A stretch of 64,000 bases of DNA from Diphasiastrum complanatum (taxonomy: Eukaryota; Streptophyta; Lycopodiopsida; Lycopodiales; Lycopodiaceae): contig CM055092.1 in assembly GCA_029204225.1 (NCBI GenBank), positions 73,198,857-73,262,856 of the forward strand, given 5' to 3'. Under the pieces are notes generated by a model. The model did no database searches. It saw nothing but the letters and a program-made list of their open reading frames with translations, and was not told the origin of the DNA. Positions 24,159 through 34,199 of the stretch are shown piece by piece. The translations under genes and the position numbers were made by a program. The number at the start of each line of letters is the position of its first letter. Position 1 is the stretch's first letter.

Positions 24159-27100
24159 ATGAAGAAGGAGCATTTTATCTTTCAATATCCCTTCTACTAT
24201 GAGATCCGTGGGAGATACTATTGCCTTTCCAGCAATAGCCAGTGACATGGCACTCCTTGTTCTCCTACACAGACTAGAGATACATTGCCTTGATGATGAA
24301 AGACATGTTTGAATAGTAACTACTCCACTGGTGACCGCGATTCGTTGCAGCCTCTCATCACCTCATTCTTCCATTGTACATGACAGGACTACGAGGCTGA
24401 AGTGGATTATGAGGATGAGGTAAATATTCCCATCCGACACCGCACCCAAAGACAGGGCAAACAACCTACATATCACATGACAGGCCACATGTTCGCCGTG
24501 TTGCCCCACCTCCACCACGTCCAGATGCCCAAAGATGATCGTCTAGACAAGCCAGATCAACAACGGTCACAGGCACTTCTATCCCCACCATCACTTCAGT
24601 TTTCTGTCCTCATGGACCCACTCTTAGTCCTACTGCGACTTATGAGTTACATTGATTTTACTGGTTATCCTGGTCACATCGTAATTATTTAGTCTAGTAG
24701 CTCATCCTTACTTTACTTGCTTGATCATGACCTTCATACTTAGGTCTATTGGGTACATTAGTTCATTAAAACATTATTTCATATTGGTTCCATTGGAGAC
24801 GACGTTCTGTCACACACTTGAAATGTACCTTTCAACCTTACGTACCTGCTAGTACCCTGAAGAAATTAATGAAGCTTTCATTCTTTCTCTCTCTCCCTCT
24901 CAGTGCCAATGACCCTGTTTGTTGCCATCAGACTCTCAATAGCAGCGAAAGTTCTCCATTTGTTGTCATGCACTCTCAAATCTTCTGTCGCTTTCCCGCG
25001 CATATCTAAGAGCGGCTGTTTCAATCACTACAGAGGACGCCAAAAGAAAAAAAAAAGATTGTGTTGAAGATGTCGACCAAGGGAGGAACATGAAAATCAG
25101 GAAAGAACTCGTCTTCAGAGTTAAGGGGAGGATCAACATTCTACATCATCTCCCCGCAGCCAGCAATTTCTTCACTGGTTATGGGCCACACAATTGTTCA
25201 CAGGCCAGTGTTCGAACTTGCTCTATTTCCTCCATGGAATTTCCAGCCAACAACAAACATCTTCTAGAGTACCTCTAATAATCAAAAGAGCTTTACAGCA
25301 GAGAGTAGGTACCTTAGTTGATCCAAAGGAAAAAACTTCTGTTACTATGTAATTATTGGTTGTCTGGATGTTGGCATGAGAATGATATAGTTGTGATTCC
25401 AATACGTTACATGCTATCTACCAACACTCTACATGCCACTCACCAATGTTGAGAAACTAGTCAAGACAAATTTAAAATTGATACGTATAAGAAGTAGATG
25501 ATATTATGTATTGCTAGAGAGATGTTTCTTCTTTTTAATTTTCAAGATGCTCCTGAGAAATATCTTCTTTTGCATACACTACTTCTAGCTGCAACGAAGT
25601 GTATGACAAAGATCTAGTGTACAATGCTGAGGTTTCCGATGGGTTACACATATTGAGACTACATTTACCCACGAAATCCGTGGCAAATTCATATCACATG
25701 ATACTAGCTAAGCTTATTACCCCCCGATACAGATGGAGTTGATGTTTAGGTAATTCACATTCTAAAAGATACTACAGATACTTTTAGCACTCGGATGGAG
25801 GACAATGGTACTATTCATGGCAGGCACACAGCAATTGATTTGAGACAAAAGGGGCGTCAGGCAGCACTTTGCATTTCCAAAAGTGTGATTTATGCCCTCA
25901 CGAGGCCCCTTTACCATTGAAATTCCATGAATTAACGATCATACACTTATCATATCCTCTACACCTCTTATATCTGACAATCATGAGGTGACTTTCTTGA
26001 AGCTAAGCCTCAAATTTACCAGGAGCAATTTTTCAGTGCACAGTGCGGGATACAATTGAGCTGATACACTACCTTTGTGTTAGGATGTAGCATAAGTTTG
26101 TGATGGGTTAGCTTCATACTGGGATCAGCCAGTCTCAAGAACATCCAAATGGGGACTTTGTACACTGTAAGAGGTGAGGAGTCGAGCATTATATACTGCA
26201 TCGCATAGTCTACAGCAAGATTAGAGGAGATACCATCATCTCTTTCAAGCTCATCCCCGCTCGCTCTCAGGTCACTTAACTCACACACAGATTAGTGATG
26301 TGTTGATCTATGTGAGTTATGTCGACACTCGGCAACACCTTGGACAAAATTATGAGGGTTGTTCACCTACTACAAGACAACTTATGCCCTTTATGTTGAT
26401 GGTGGAGATTTCTCTTGACATAATGGCTTCAAACCTCTCACAATGCCTTAATCTTTAGCAAGTGAAGCCCGCAAGATCAATAGCTACCTCCTTCGTACTT
26501 CACTTCAACCTTGGAGCACGAACTTTTAGAAGGCTGGTCCTATCAATGTGAATCACCCACGGATTTCCACAGATTTGCTTCAATCTTTAGCGTAAGCCTA
26601 GAGGATGGTGATAGAAAGAATAACGCGAGATTCAAATTTAACATTTGAGCTTTAACAAAATGGCTTCAAACCTCTCACAATGCCTTAATCTTTAGCAAGT
26701 GAAGCCCGCAAGATGAATAGCTACCTCCTTCATACTTCACTTCAACCTTGGAGCACGAACTTTTAGAAGGCTGGTCCTATCAATGTGAATCACCCACGGA
26801 TTTCCTCAGATTTGCTTCAATCTTTAGCGTAAGCCTAGAGGATGGTGATAGAAAGAATAACGCGATAGATTCAAATTTAACATTTGAGCTTTAAGGAGAA
26901 ATCCAACGTAAGGAAGATCATTAAATTATTAACTATTTGTAACCCAACTAAATTACAAAGTTCAGGGTTCATAAAAAAAATATAGTTGCAGTGAATCGCG
27001 AGTAGCTGGGTTTTCTGATTCACAAATCGAGAATCTGCAAAAAAAAAAAAAAAACCCAGAGAAACCAAAAAAGGTGTTGAGTCTCCTTACCTCTGGTTCT

Positions 27101-30100
27101 TGTAAATGTTTCAACGTCATGGCATGACTCTTATGATTCTCAATGTGGGGGGAAAAGCAGCAGCATTAATTTTCAAGAGGGAGGTAGGGATAGTAGGTCT
27201 GACAGCTTGTTGAAGTACAGTTTCAAGAGAAGCTTGAAGAATGATGCCCTTAGGTTGAGAGAGACAGACAAGTTTGTAAAGATTGGAGATAAGCACAGAA
27301 TGGAAGATGGTTCAATAAAGAGGCAGAAAAACCTATTATATAAAGGTTTTAGTTTCTAGAAGAAAGAAGACCAAAAGGGTGTGAAGACATGTAGGTCTGG
27401 AATGAGAGATGACGATAAACTCCTGAGAGAATTAGAAAGGAGAAATAAAAGGGGCATGGAAGATCAAAAAATTAAATCCATTCCTGGATCTTGATGTAAG
27501 AGTCCGGTATATGTTCCAGAATGTCCACCACAAAAAGAGCTCCTTAAGCTCTCATGTGTACAAGATTTAAACTTGAGCAGACTGGGGATGAAAATTGCAG
27601 GTCCCACAACTAATGACCAAGAACAGGCGAGCTCTTTTGCTAGATCAATGATAGTCATGAAGGAAGTTGGTTTGTCATCTAGCACCTTAAGTTCTCCGAG
27701 CCTTGCATCATCACAGAAATTAGACAAGTCGAAGGTTTTTTTCAAACAGGACAACAATTTTGCTGCTAATAAATCAGCTCTTGCATCCGACTTGCATTTG
27801 GCCTCTGGATCTAGAGAAAATGCATTAGATAACAATTCTAATGAACAAACAGTTGTTAAAGGATTGGAGATAACAAAACTTCTTAATGGGCACCAGGTAT
27901 CTGGCATGCCTCAAGGAAATGAGGCCCATACAGTGAGCTGTCAAGATGATTGCTTTGCTGGAAACAAGCCAATCTCTGCAAGTGGGAAAAGGCAAGATGA
28001 AGACATCTGCAGGTTGGAAGGAGTCAATATCACTTTTTGGAAAGCTGAACAGGTTTCTGCATACAATTATTGTCTCGGTGATGTGTCCATGTGCATTGCT
28101 ACAAATGTTCCCAAACCTTTACTATTAAAAGACTTGGACTTACTATCTCTTCTTCTTCTTCTTCTCCAAATATGCACATAAAAGATCATAGGCTCTATAC
28201 AAAATAAATTGGAGTTCCCATCAGGTGTATAGAATGTTGATCCCAGTTGGGTCATAACTTTGGCAGTCAAAAAAAACACCATCCACTTGGTGCGAATGGC
28301 ATCTCACCTCACTGCCTAGACTTGAACCTGAGACTACTGGAATCGTAGTCCTCTTTTTTTTCTCTTTCTACTCTTGATACCCCATATTGCATCTTTTTTT
28401 GCCAAAAGAAAACAAATTGGACTTCCCAACTGCTCGGCATTCAAACCTAAACCCTAAATCCTAATTGCCCCAAACCTAAACCCAAAACTACTGGAATCAT
28501 GATCCTTTTCTTTCTCTTTCCACTAATTCCCATATTGCTTGTATTTTTTGGAAAAAAAAAACATTTTGCTGGAAAACCTGCGAATTGCTGGTTTTTTGGG
28601 CCAGCAATTCACGATTCGCGATTCACCAGTGCAACTATGATACATATGTATACACACACATATATATTTTGATACTATATCTAGGATGATACACAAAGCG
28701 ACAAAGAAAATACACAATCTTCAACCTTATGAAGTCCACCCACAAAGTCTTAAATTATCAACTTCATCATGCTACATCCCTACTCATTTTGTCTACACCC
28801 AAAAGTAGATGCAAATCACATGCACAAAACATAATCCAAATTGGCTTTCATACATTTGTACAAAGACCGATGTACTATAGATGTATATCCTTATGGATAA
28901 ATAGATTTCGCCCAGGGGGTGTGTGTTGGGGGCAGGATAGTGTGTGTTATAGATACATATAATAGTAATTACCTTCACTACATGTAGAAACCCTCTATGG
29001 CAAACAGCTAACTGGGGCCCAGGTGGCAGGGAGTATAGTGACTGGAACATTTTTATGTGAACTCTTGTATAACACGAAACTCCGACTTCAAAATAACCAA
29101 TCAATCGATAAAATAATCTTGAGGTTCATTTTAAACCAAAATGTAAGTTCTTCCAACCTGAACTATGTCACAAACATTCTAGTGTTCACCTCCATTATCC
29201 AATCTAGCCAAAAAACAGAATATTCTATACGAAGTTATAAAACGGAGTGCTAAAATTTGGAAAAAAAATCTAAAATGCTTGTTTTGTGCATATTTGCATC
29301 GTTCTGGAATGTTGCGTAACTATGGTTGTCCCAAACGTGTGCTATGACTTTTTTTGCAAGATGAATCTAGTGTTAATAGTTCCTTACAAAGCAAGTCACT
29401 AAACTTCCTCATTAGCACAACACATAATAAATAAACTTGCAACATTATTCCTTCTAAAGAAAATTAAGTTGCAATAATCATTAGGATAATTGAAAAGAAA
29501 TAATGAAGCAAAGAATGATTTGTCTAGCAAACGAACAATAAGTAAGCCGAATAACATACCGGAGTCTCTCCCTTGGTAACAGGTGGTGCATACTCAGGTT
29601 CTCCAGGTTCGGCGAAGTTGTTAACAAATTGAGCAATGCCTACCGAGAAGGAAATATGAGCTATGATAAGATGTATGAAATATCAAAAAACAAAATCAAT
29701 TATACACTTATTGAGTTTAAAAACCCATGAAGTAGACCTATGTTGAAGAGGCTAATGATTGCCAAAGTGATTTTGAAGAATTAATGAACAACTCAAATTG
29801 CAATCATGGGTAATTGGATCTTCACCTTCTCAATGACTTTGGGATAATCTTGATCGAGGAAGATACATATTTGCAATGTTCAAGAAAAGCCATTCGAGAA
29901 CTTTAACAAATGAGAGCACAAAAATACCATCGCTCATACTAAAAATGGATTGTGCTAATGCATTGATTGTGTTTTCAATAGATAAATGTTTAATGCTTAA
30001 AACATTTATAACATTGTATTTGCTTCATTTCAATACATACAGAAAATTTGTTTATTGTTTATCGATGCAATGTCGGCTACTATAGAAAATGCCAATGTTT

Positions 30101-32606
30101 GTACAGGCATATAGATGTGCATATATAGGTTTTTGAATGTTATATGTTCATTGGTGTTTGGCATGATATATGTATGGTTCACATATCACATATCACATGT
30201 TGATATATATGAAAAATTATATGTATAAACCTTTTGTTGAGAAGCAGCTCTCCTTATCGCCTTGCACTACAATTCATCTTGTGCAGCTGGGAGTACGCGT
30301 CAACCAATCCAATAAAATGAACAACCATTTAGGAAAGTGCATATTAGTTTAGCTTTGCTCAGCCAATCTTTCTTTGGTAATCTGCATGACTCAATGTATA
30401 CAGCCAATATACGCAAAACGCAAGTATTAATATTAAGTCATGATAAACTCTTTCTGCCCTTACTGGTAACTGTTCCATCCTAAGACTCTTTAGTAACAGG
30501 TAACTAAAATATCCTCGGCTTCACTTACAGATCCAGAATTGAGTCAAGTGCTCGTTGCGCCTACGGCTGAAACAAAATGAAGGGGAAAAGGTAAAATCAA
30601 TTGCATACTAGGTGCCGTGTCAGAATCTTGAAATATTGGAGGAATGCCCTTTTCAACAAAAAAAAAGTGGTGCTTTCAGGTCATAATGACAATAGCAAAA
30701 CATGATTCAAACCAAAAGGCCATATCGATCACCTACTTTGGGATTCAAGAGGCTCCTTTGACCCTAGAAGCACTTGACCGAAGTAGCCACTAAGAAGATC
30801 CCCAAACACATTAATAAGGAACAAAAGATCTGCAACAACCAAAACAACTCGTGTCGCAAAAGGATTGTCAAGATTGTATCAGTTAAGCTTACCAGCATAA
30901 GGAGGACACTTCCTCTTCTCCACTGGAGGCCTGTACTCCAAAGGAGGACGTGGTTCAAAAAGCTTCAAGAGATTCGCAGTTAACCCTGTCGGGTGGCTTT
31001 GTCCTATCTGCAGTAAGCACAAAGAGTTTTGTCAGCATCACAATGTAAACATATATGTATGCAAAATAAGCATCAGCACATAGATAATTTAGATTATAAA
31101 GTTTGTAAAGAATTTGCTTTTTGGCATTTTACTATGGATTCTTGGCACTTCACAGCATTACACTAAGAATACAGAGTTATGTGCAAATAACAGCCAAAAG
31201 GTCGCTGGTCACCTTGGCTTGCAACATGTGCTTTTTTTTCAAGATCTGTTATAAAGAAGGCCTCTTCAAATTTAGAAGGAAGACTACAAATATTGACCAA
31301 AGCATCAACTTTTCTGTAACGACATTGTAGGACGTTACAGCCCATAAAATAACAAGGTGTGGTGCATTACACGAAATTTCAGCCCTAAGAATAGGTATGT
31401 ATCGCAATCCTTCAGGCGTAGGTAGGAGAAGCTTTTGACCCTAAATCAATCCTTGGTTTGAGACAACTACACCTGAGAGCCTGGTAATTCAAACTAAAAA
31501 AAGACCAAGGGACAGGGACCAAGCCTTTTGATGAGTAAATGACCCTCATGAAACTACCCCCTATTAGTGAGCTGGAGCCTGGTTTGTAGTAGGGACCTTA
31601 GTAGGGTCAAGGACTGGGTGCAGGATGTTAGGCGTCCGGAACCAGAACGGCCGTTACCAGGCATAAAAACCTTGTGTTCCTTTTTCTTGCTTTTTTGTAT
31701 TTATCTGGCCGAAACTTGTATTACGCTTTGTGGGAAAAAGCCCATGTGCTTTACCCATAAACCCCATTCTGCTAGAAACCCATAGACTTCCCAAAAGAGG
31801 ACCCTTTTTAGAATAAAGTTTATTTCATAAAATATAAGTGAGACAGATGTACTCCGGAAAGCCCTCTCAAAGGACCTTCATAATTTCACCAAACTTTTGC
31901 ATCTTATGGAAGAAGCCAGGCATAATGCTCTTTGCCTGGAAACTTATATTGTGTAATGAATACTGTGACTTTGTTTTCACACGACCTTTATGAAATGGAA
32001 TCGTCATCTGAAAAACGGAATCAATCTCTGAAAAACAGAATCATCTTACTTTTTCTCCTCTGTCATGGCATGATTAGTTTAGGCGCATTCTGCTTTTAAG
32101 CAATCTGAAACATCGGCAGAAAAGTCCACATGTGCTACATGAGGTTTGTCTCAAATGCGCCACTTATTTCTGTACGATCCTCTTGTCTTGTTCCACGAAG
32201 TTACAAGGATCTTGAAATGCAATACAATTTTCTGAAAGTTCTTTAACCTTTAAAACAATTCTACGGTAACCGTTTTACGAGGTTTAACGGCCGTTCATTT
32301 ATGCATCGACTTATGGTCCACGTCACTACACGGCCGTTTGACCTTGTTAGATAATTAAAAAGTCCATTCCTCCATACATAACACTAGATCCAAAACAAAG
32401 CAAGCGCCTCAATATCACAAAAGAGAAGGAAAAGTTTCTTGGGAGATGAAAACAGCAACAGGGTGGTAAAAAGAAGGCCGGGAAGGAGCTGGATCAAACA
32501 GACATACCAGCTTCAGCTGCAGAACGGTAGCTCGATTTTGCGCCTTGGTACGAGCGGCGACCGCAGCCGCGTTAGAGCGCATGTAGACATCGTTGTAATC
32601 CCCCAT
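15753..32606 (-). CDS. U1-70K: U1 snRNP 70 kDa protein (U1-70K), complete, 10 exons
   Basis: U1-70K is a core protein of the U1 snRNP in the nucleus. Its RRM binds stem-loop I of U1 snRNA, and it helps define 5' splice sites by contacting U1C and SR proteins. Coding exons (minus strand): 32508-32606, 30893-31007, 29560-29639, 20641-20716, 18772-18836, 18526-18588, 16867-16948, 16568-16730, 16337-16423, 15753-16215. All introns are GT-AG and phases agree, giving 430 residues; Arabidopsis U1-70K is 427. Residues 1-120 are the U1-70K N-terminal region ([20 protein letters not shown]). The RRM is at about 138-216, with RNP2 LFVART (140-145) and RNP1 RGYAFIEF (179-186), followed by the signature [20 protein letters not shown]. 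The tail (277-430) is almost all RD/RE. The ATG at 32606 has a strong context (GCCATGG); no ATG lies in frame upstream. Intron lengths are 1500, 1253, 8843, 1804, 183, 1577, 136, 144 and 121 bp. Confidence 0.96.
16337..16423 (-). CDS. U1-70K: U1-70K exon 9
   Basis: It encodes a linker with [20 protein letters not shown] and EPVRVHEE. The acceptor is TCTGCAG. The donor AG|GTGTGG is the weakest of the set, but phase and length fit precisely. Confidence 0.85.
16568..16730 (-). CDS. U1-70K: U1-70K exon 8
   Basis: It encodes [20 protein letters not shown] and [17 protein letters not shown], the end of the RRM and the family-diagnostic C-terminal extension, then a Gly-rich linker to YSG. The acceptor is TTGCCAG and the donor AG|GTGAGA. 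Confidence 0.95.
16867..16948 (-). CDS. U1-70K: U1-70K exon 7 (RNP1)
   Basis: It encodes [20 protein letters not shown] and HHTRDMK plus one base. RNP1 is RGYAFIEF. The acceptor is CTGCAG and the donor A|GTATGT. Confidence 0.95.
16949..18525 (-). other. U1-70K intron 6 (1,577 bp)
   Basis: This is the longest intron inside the RRM coding region. Its start carries a tandem duplication. Read through from exon 6, it adds 23 codons and then TAA, which would give a 189-residue protein without RNP1. No transposon ends were found. Two related segments beginning near 17277 and 17700 (both containing TTACCAAG and GACTCCCAAG) look like an old duplicate. Confidence 0.75.
18287..18508. repeat. 111-bp tandem duplication in U1-70K intron 6
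   Basis: The two copies are 18287-18397 and 18398-18508, with only a handful of mismatches (for example ATGGACC against ATGCACC at the end). The second copy ends 17 bp from the exon 6 donor. Each copy carries GTAAGAAG on the minus strand, a strong candidate 5' splice site. Confidence 0.9.
18526..18588 (-). CDS. U1-70K: U1-70K exon 6
   Basis: It encodes exactly 21 residues, [20 protein letters not shown] plus R, the first RRM helix and turn. The acceptor is ATGCAG. The donor CGG|GTAGGT is weaker than a GTAAGA candidate 48 bp further into the intron. Confidence 0.94.
18772..18836 (-). CDS. U1-70K: U1-70K exon 5 (RNP2)
   Basis: It encodes the rest of Tyr124 and [20 protein letters not shown] plus T. 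The RNP2 strand LFVART begins the RRM. The acceptor is CTTGCAG and the donor ACT|GTAAGT. Confidence 0.95.
19000..19684. mobile_element. hAT-like inverted-repeat element in U1-70K intron 4
   Basis: The left end CTTAGTTGCCCGTTCC and the right end GGAACGGGCTTCTAAG are inverted repeats (14 of 16). The element is flanked on both sides by CTATGAAT (18992-18999 and 19685-19692), an 8-bp target duplication typical of the hAT superfamily. There is no transposase frame, so it is non-autonomous. An extra copy of the right-type end (19146-19161) pairs with the left end in 15 of 16 positions, so a shorter 162-bp unit may be the original element. Confidence 0.8.
20641..20716 (-). CDS. U1-70K: U1-70K exon 4
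   Basis: It encodes [20 protein letters not shown] and EELEK plus the first base of Tyr124. This is the basic helix before the RRM. The acceptor is ATTGCAG and the donor T|GTACGT. Confidence 0.94.
21381..21883 (+). pseudogene. Acidic C-terminal remnant, possibly of a hAT-type transposase
   Basis: One frame reads [20 protein letters not shown] and [12 protein letters not shown]. After a gap of about 170 bp come [20 protein letters not shown] and a run of Glu. A frame change then gives a second Glu run ending in RRQR and a stop at 21883. The acidic tail, the T/G-rich tract after it and the repeated CCGATTCGGCCGATTC words at 22400-22445 recall the 3' ends of plant hAT elements. This is composition-based inference only; no catalytic region is seen. 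Confidence 0.35.
22560..23334 (+). pseudogene. L1-type ORF1 remnant (coiled coil and C-terminal domain)
   Basis: One frame gives [20 protein letters not shown] and [20 protein letters not shown], a likely coiled coil. After a frameshift comes [10 protein letters not shown], and after another [20 protein letters not shown] and [20 protein letters not shown]. The last pattern (VxxRFxxxxxRxxVL...LKGTxIxxxEDLT...R) is that of the C-terminal domain of L1 ORF1 proteins. Several stops and shifts make it dead. No endonuclease or RT follows. It lies in the opposite orientation to the host gene. Confidence 0.5.
23532..24071. mobile_element. Inverted-repeat (MITE-like) element in intron 3
   Basis: GGTTGCATTCAAACG at 23532-23546 is the exact inverse of CGTTTGAATGCAACC at 24057-24071. 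Both ends carry further CAAACGCGTTTG-type palindromic subterminal repeats. No coding frame is present and a target duplication could not be made out, so the superfamily is open (hAT-like by subterminal style). Confidence 0.55.
24090..24152. repeat. (TC)n microsatellite
   Basis: This is an uninterrupted TC dinucleotide run of about 31 units, which creates Leu-Ser open frames with no coding meaning. Confidence 0.97.
26422..26894. repeat. Tandem duplication of about 235 bp in intron 3
   Basis: Copies at 26422-26655 and 26659-26894 both start ATGGCTTCAAACCTCTCAC and end ATTTGAGCTTTAA. They differ at a few positions, including TCCACAG against TCCTCAG and a 2-bp insertion (GCGAGATTC against GCGATAGATTC). 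The duplication looks recent. Confidence 0.92.
26983..28638. mobile_element. Possible inverted-repeat element carrying an open frame
   Basis: The left end ATAGTTGCAGTGAATCGCGA matches, inverted and with a 3-bp gap, the right end TCGCGATTCACCAGTGCAACTAT. No convincing target duplication was seen, so the boundaries are tentative. The element would enclose the 27494-28181 open frame. Confidence 0.4.
27494..28181 (+). pseudogene. Unrecognised Ser-rich coding-like fragment
   Basis: An open frame runs from just after a TAA at 27495-27497 to a TAA at 28179-28181. The first ATG is at 27588 ([20 protein letters not shown]). It is rich in Ser, Ala and Asn, with balanced codon use up to about residue 190, then a poly-Leu end from a TTC repeat. 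No domain was recognised. Lying inside inverted repeats within an intron, it could be a host gene piece captured by a transposon. Confidence 0.3.
29560..29639 (-). CDS. U1-70K: U1-70K exon 3
   Basis: It completes Gly72 and encodes [19 protein letters not shown] and then VTKGETP. The acceptor is GGTAG and the donor CCG|GTATGT. The 8.8-kb intron 3 follows. Confidence 0.94.
30893..31007 (-). CDS. U1-70K: U1-70K exon 2
   Basis: It encodes residues 34-71 plus one base, from IGQSHPTG to KRKCPPYA. The acceptor is TCTGCAG and the donor G|GTAAGC. The segment [13 protein letters not shown] is among the most conserved parts of the family. Confidence 0.95.
32508..32606 (-). CDS. U1-70K: U1-70K exon 1 (coding)
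   Basis: It encodes residues 1-33, [20 protein letters not shown] and on to VLQLKL, typical of the plant U1-70K N-terminus. It ends in phase 0 at CTG|GTATGT. A GTG twelve bases upstream is in frame but is not a plausible plant start. Confidence 0.93.
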
Positions 32607-32770
32607 GGCGCCAGCCACAAAACTCTCCTATATCATCGATCGATCAAAACCCTAGGATCGCAAAACTGTGAAGAAAAAATGAACTCTCCTTTCTCTCCCT
32701 TGTGCCGCTGTTTTTCTTCTGCCCAATAAATAAAATATAAACGGGATCCAAAATATTCTGAACCGCTTTC
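32607..32770 (-). promoter_or_regulatory. U1-70K 5' UTR and core promoter region
   Basis: On the minus strand a TATA-like stretch (TATATTTTATTTATTGGGC, about 32724-32742) lies roughly 120 bp before the ATG. It is followed by purine-rich leader sequence. A telo-box is present at 32647-32654. The transcription start cannot be set from sequence alone. Confidence 0.4.
32647..32654 (+). promoter_or_regulatory. Telo-box (AAACCCTA) in U1-70K leader
   Basis: AAACCCTA lies 41 bp upstream of the ATG, in the opposite orientation to the gene. This motif is common near the start of plant genes for translation and RNA-processing proteins. A single 8-bp match is weak evidence. Confidence 0.35.
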
Positions 32771-34199
32771 ACACACAACCAGGATCAAATATTTCCTCAC
32801 CTGTTTCACACGCAAACTTGCGTACCAAACTTTAGTTCTCCATCCTATAGCAACCAACAAGATGTTCTCCAGCTTAAAATACTTAAACTTGATCGTCTTT
32901 TGAAATATAGGCATCCACTTGCGATGGTGGAGATGTCGAGAGAAAGTGCCTAGTGGGCATTTTCGCTTACCTCAAATCAGCATTTTGTCATTTGCCACAT
33001 GGGAGCCCTTGTTTTTCGATGTGAAATGAGGTAATGCCCCCTAAGTTTTATCTCAATGAGCATTGAGGTTTTTTTACGAATAGTCGTGTGTGATAGCACC
33101 CTTATTGTTAATGAGGCACACTCTCTTTCGTTGAGAGCTTCGATGTTTTACATTATAACAAATCTTTTTTTTTAAATAGATGATGTATTATTTGTTGCAC
33201 ACAAGCTTACAAAACCTTAAGTAAATGCACCAAAGTACCTAGCAAATTAATCACTTTATTAATCTCGAGCAAATGTACATAGATCAACAAGCAAACATGA
33301 GAGCTCTTAATCCTAACACATCATATGCATAGTTGACACTTGCCACTTGGTAGTACCTTGACACACAGGCAAACTAGTAGGTGGATTGTTTGACACATGT
33401 CACTCATCCATTGGACCAATTGTCCCAATGAGCATATGACACGTCATCCGACAAGTGTCACTCATGCACTGGACCAAGGGTCCGGACCATTGAGCATATG
33501 ACACAGGTTATGTTTGTGAAAATTCACACATGTGGGAATGTCCTAATGTGTGAAATTGATCTCCTAAGCTTGGCTCATGCACTATAGATCACCTATTGAT
33601 TGAAATCCAAGATCAATGACAAGATCTAAGGCAAAAAGACCATTCTACATGCATTCATTCATTACCAAAAGGTGTTTCACACATGTGGAAGGCTATATGA
33701 AATAAACTAAGTCCTAACAAGCTCCTCTCCTCGAGTAGAGAGAGAAAATACAACTTTTGGGCTCATCTAGAGAGAGAAGACAATACAAGCAAAATTGGCA
33801 AATCTCCAAATTGACTCAAAAACTCATATATCTCTCATACATTAATGAAGGGAATGAAAGTACAAATAGAAACTCGTGGAGATCCATGCTTGATTCTTAT
33901 TGGACCCCTTAAACATAGCCTCTATGACCCTATTGAATGAGTGATTCATCATCTCTAACTTTTGATTGGACCCTTCCAACAAATCTCTCACTTATGATTG
34001 GACCCATTGACTTTTGCCAACACATTGACTTGATCACTCATCGAATTACATCTACACATGTGTCACAAGCCTAACTACCTCTAGTTTGCATCACAATCTA
34101 CTTTTGGCCAAATTGAGGCTTTACATGTGGATTGACCATTTTGACCTCTATGCCAATTTTGGCCCTATCAAGGTTCTAAACTTTTTGGGTGGATCCTTT
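32771..34199. other. No recognised gene; palindrome TGTGAAAATTCACA
   Basis: Mostly non-coding. At about 33511 there is a TGTGAAAATTCACA palindrome, the same words that form the LTR ends of families A and F, followed by CACATGTGGG. Repeats of the type GTGTCACTCAT..GGACCA occur at 33395-33490. This could be a remnant of LTR sequence on either strand, but no complete LTR can be defined. Confidence 0.35.

Larger units (their letters stand above)
20717..29559 (-). other. U1-70K intron 3 (8,843 bp)
   Basis: The intron is inferred from the flanking exons 3 and 4, whose phase and splice sites fit exactly. Its bulk is transposon debris described separately. The stretches 20717-21365, 24160-26420 and 28640-29555 show nothing recognisable beyond short chance frames. 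Confidence 0.85.

Noticed and set aside
24014-24245. Two open frames rich in Leu-Ser over the (TC)n tract, with others at 36505-36786
   Set aside because: They are produced by the dinucleotide repeat itself and have no independent coding support.
32607-32618. An upstream start for U1-70K giving four extra residues
   Set aside because: The codon is GTG, not ATG. The ATG at 32606 has a strong context and fits the family N-terminus.
33511-33524. TGTGAAAATTCACA as a solo LTR or fused LTR ends
   Set aside because: The palindrome resembles A/F LTR ends, but no LTR body, primer site or polypurine tract could be attached to it.
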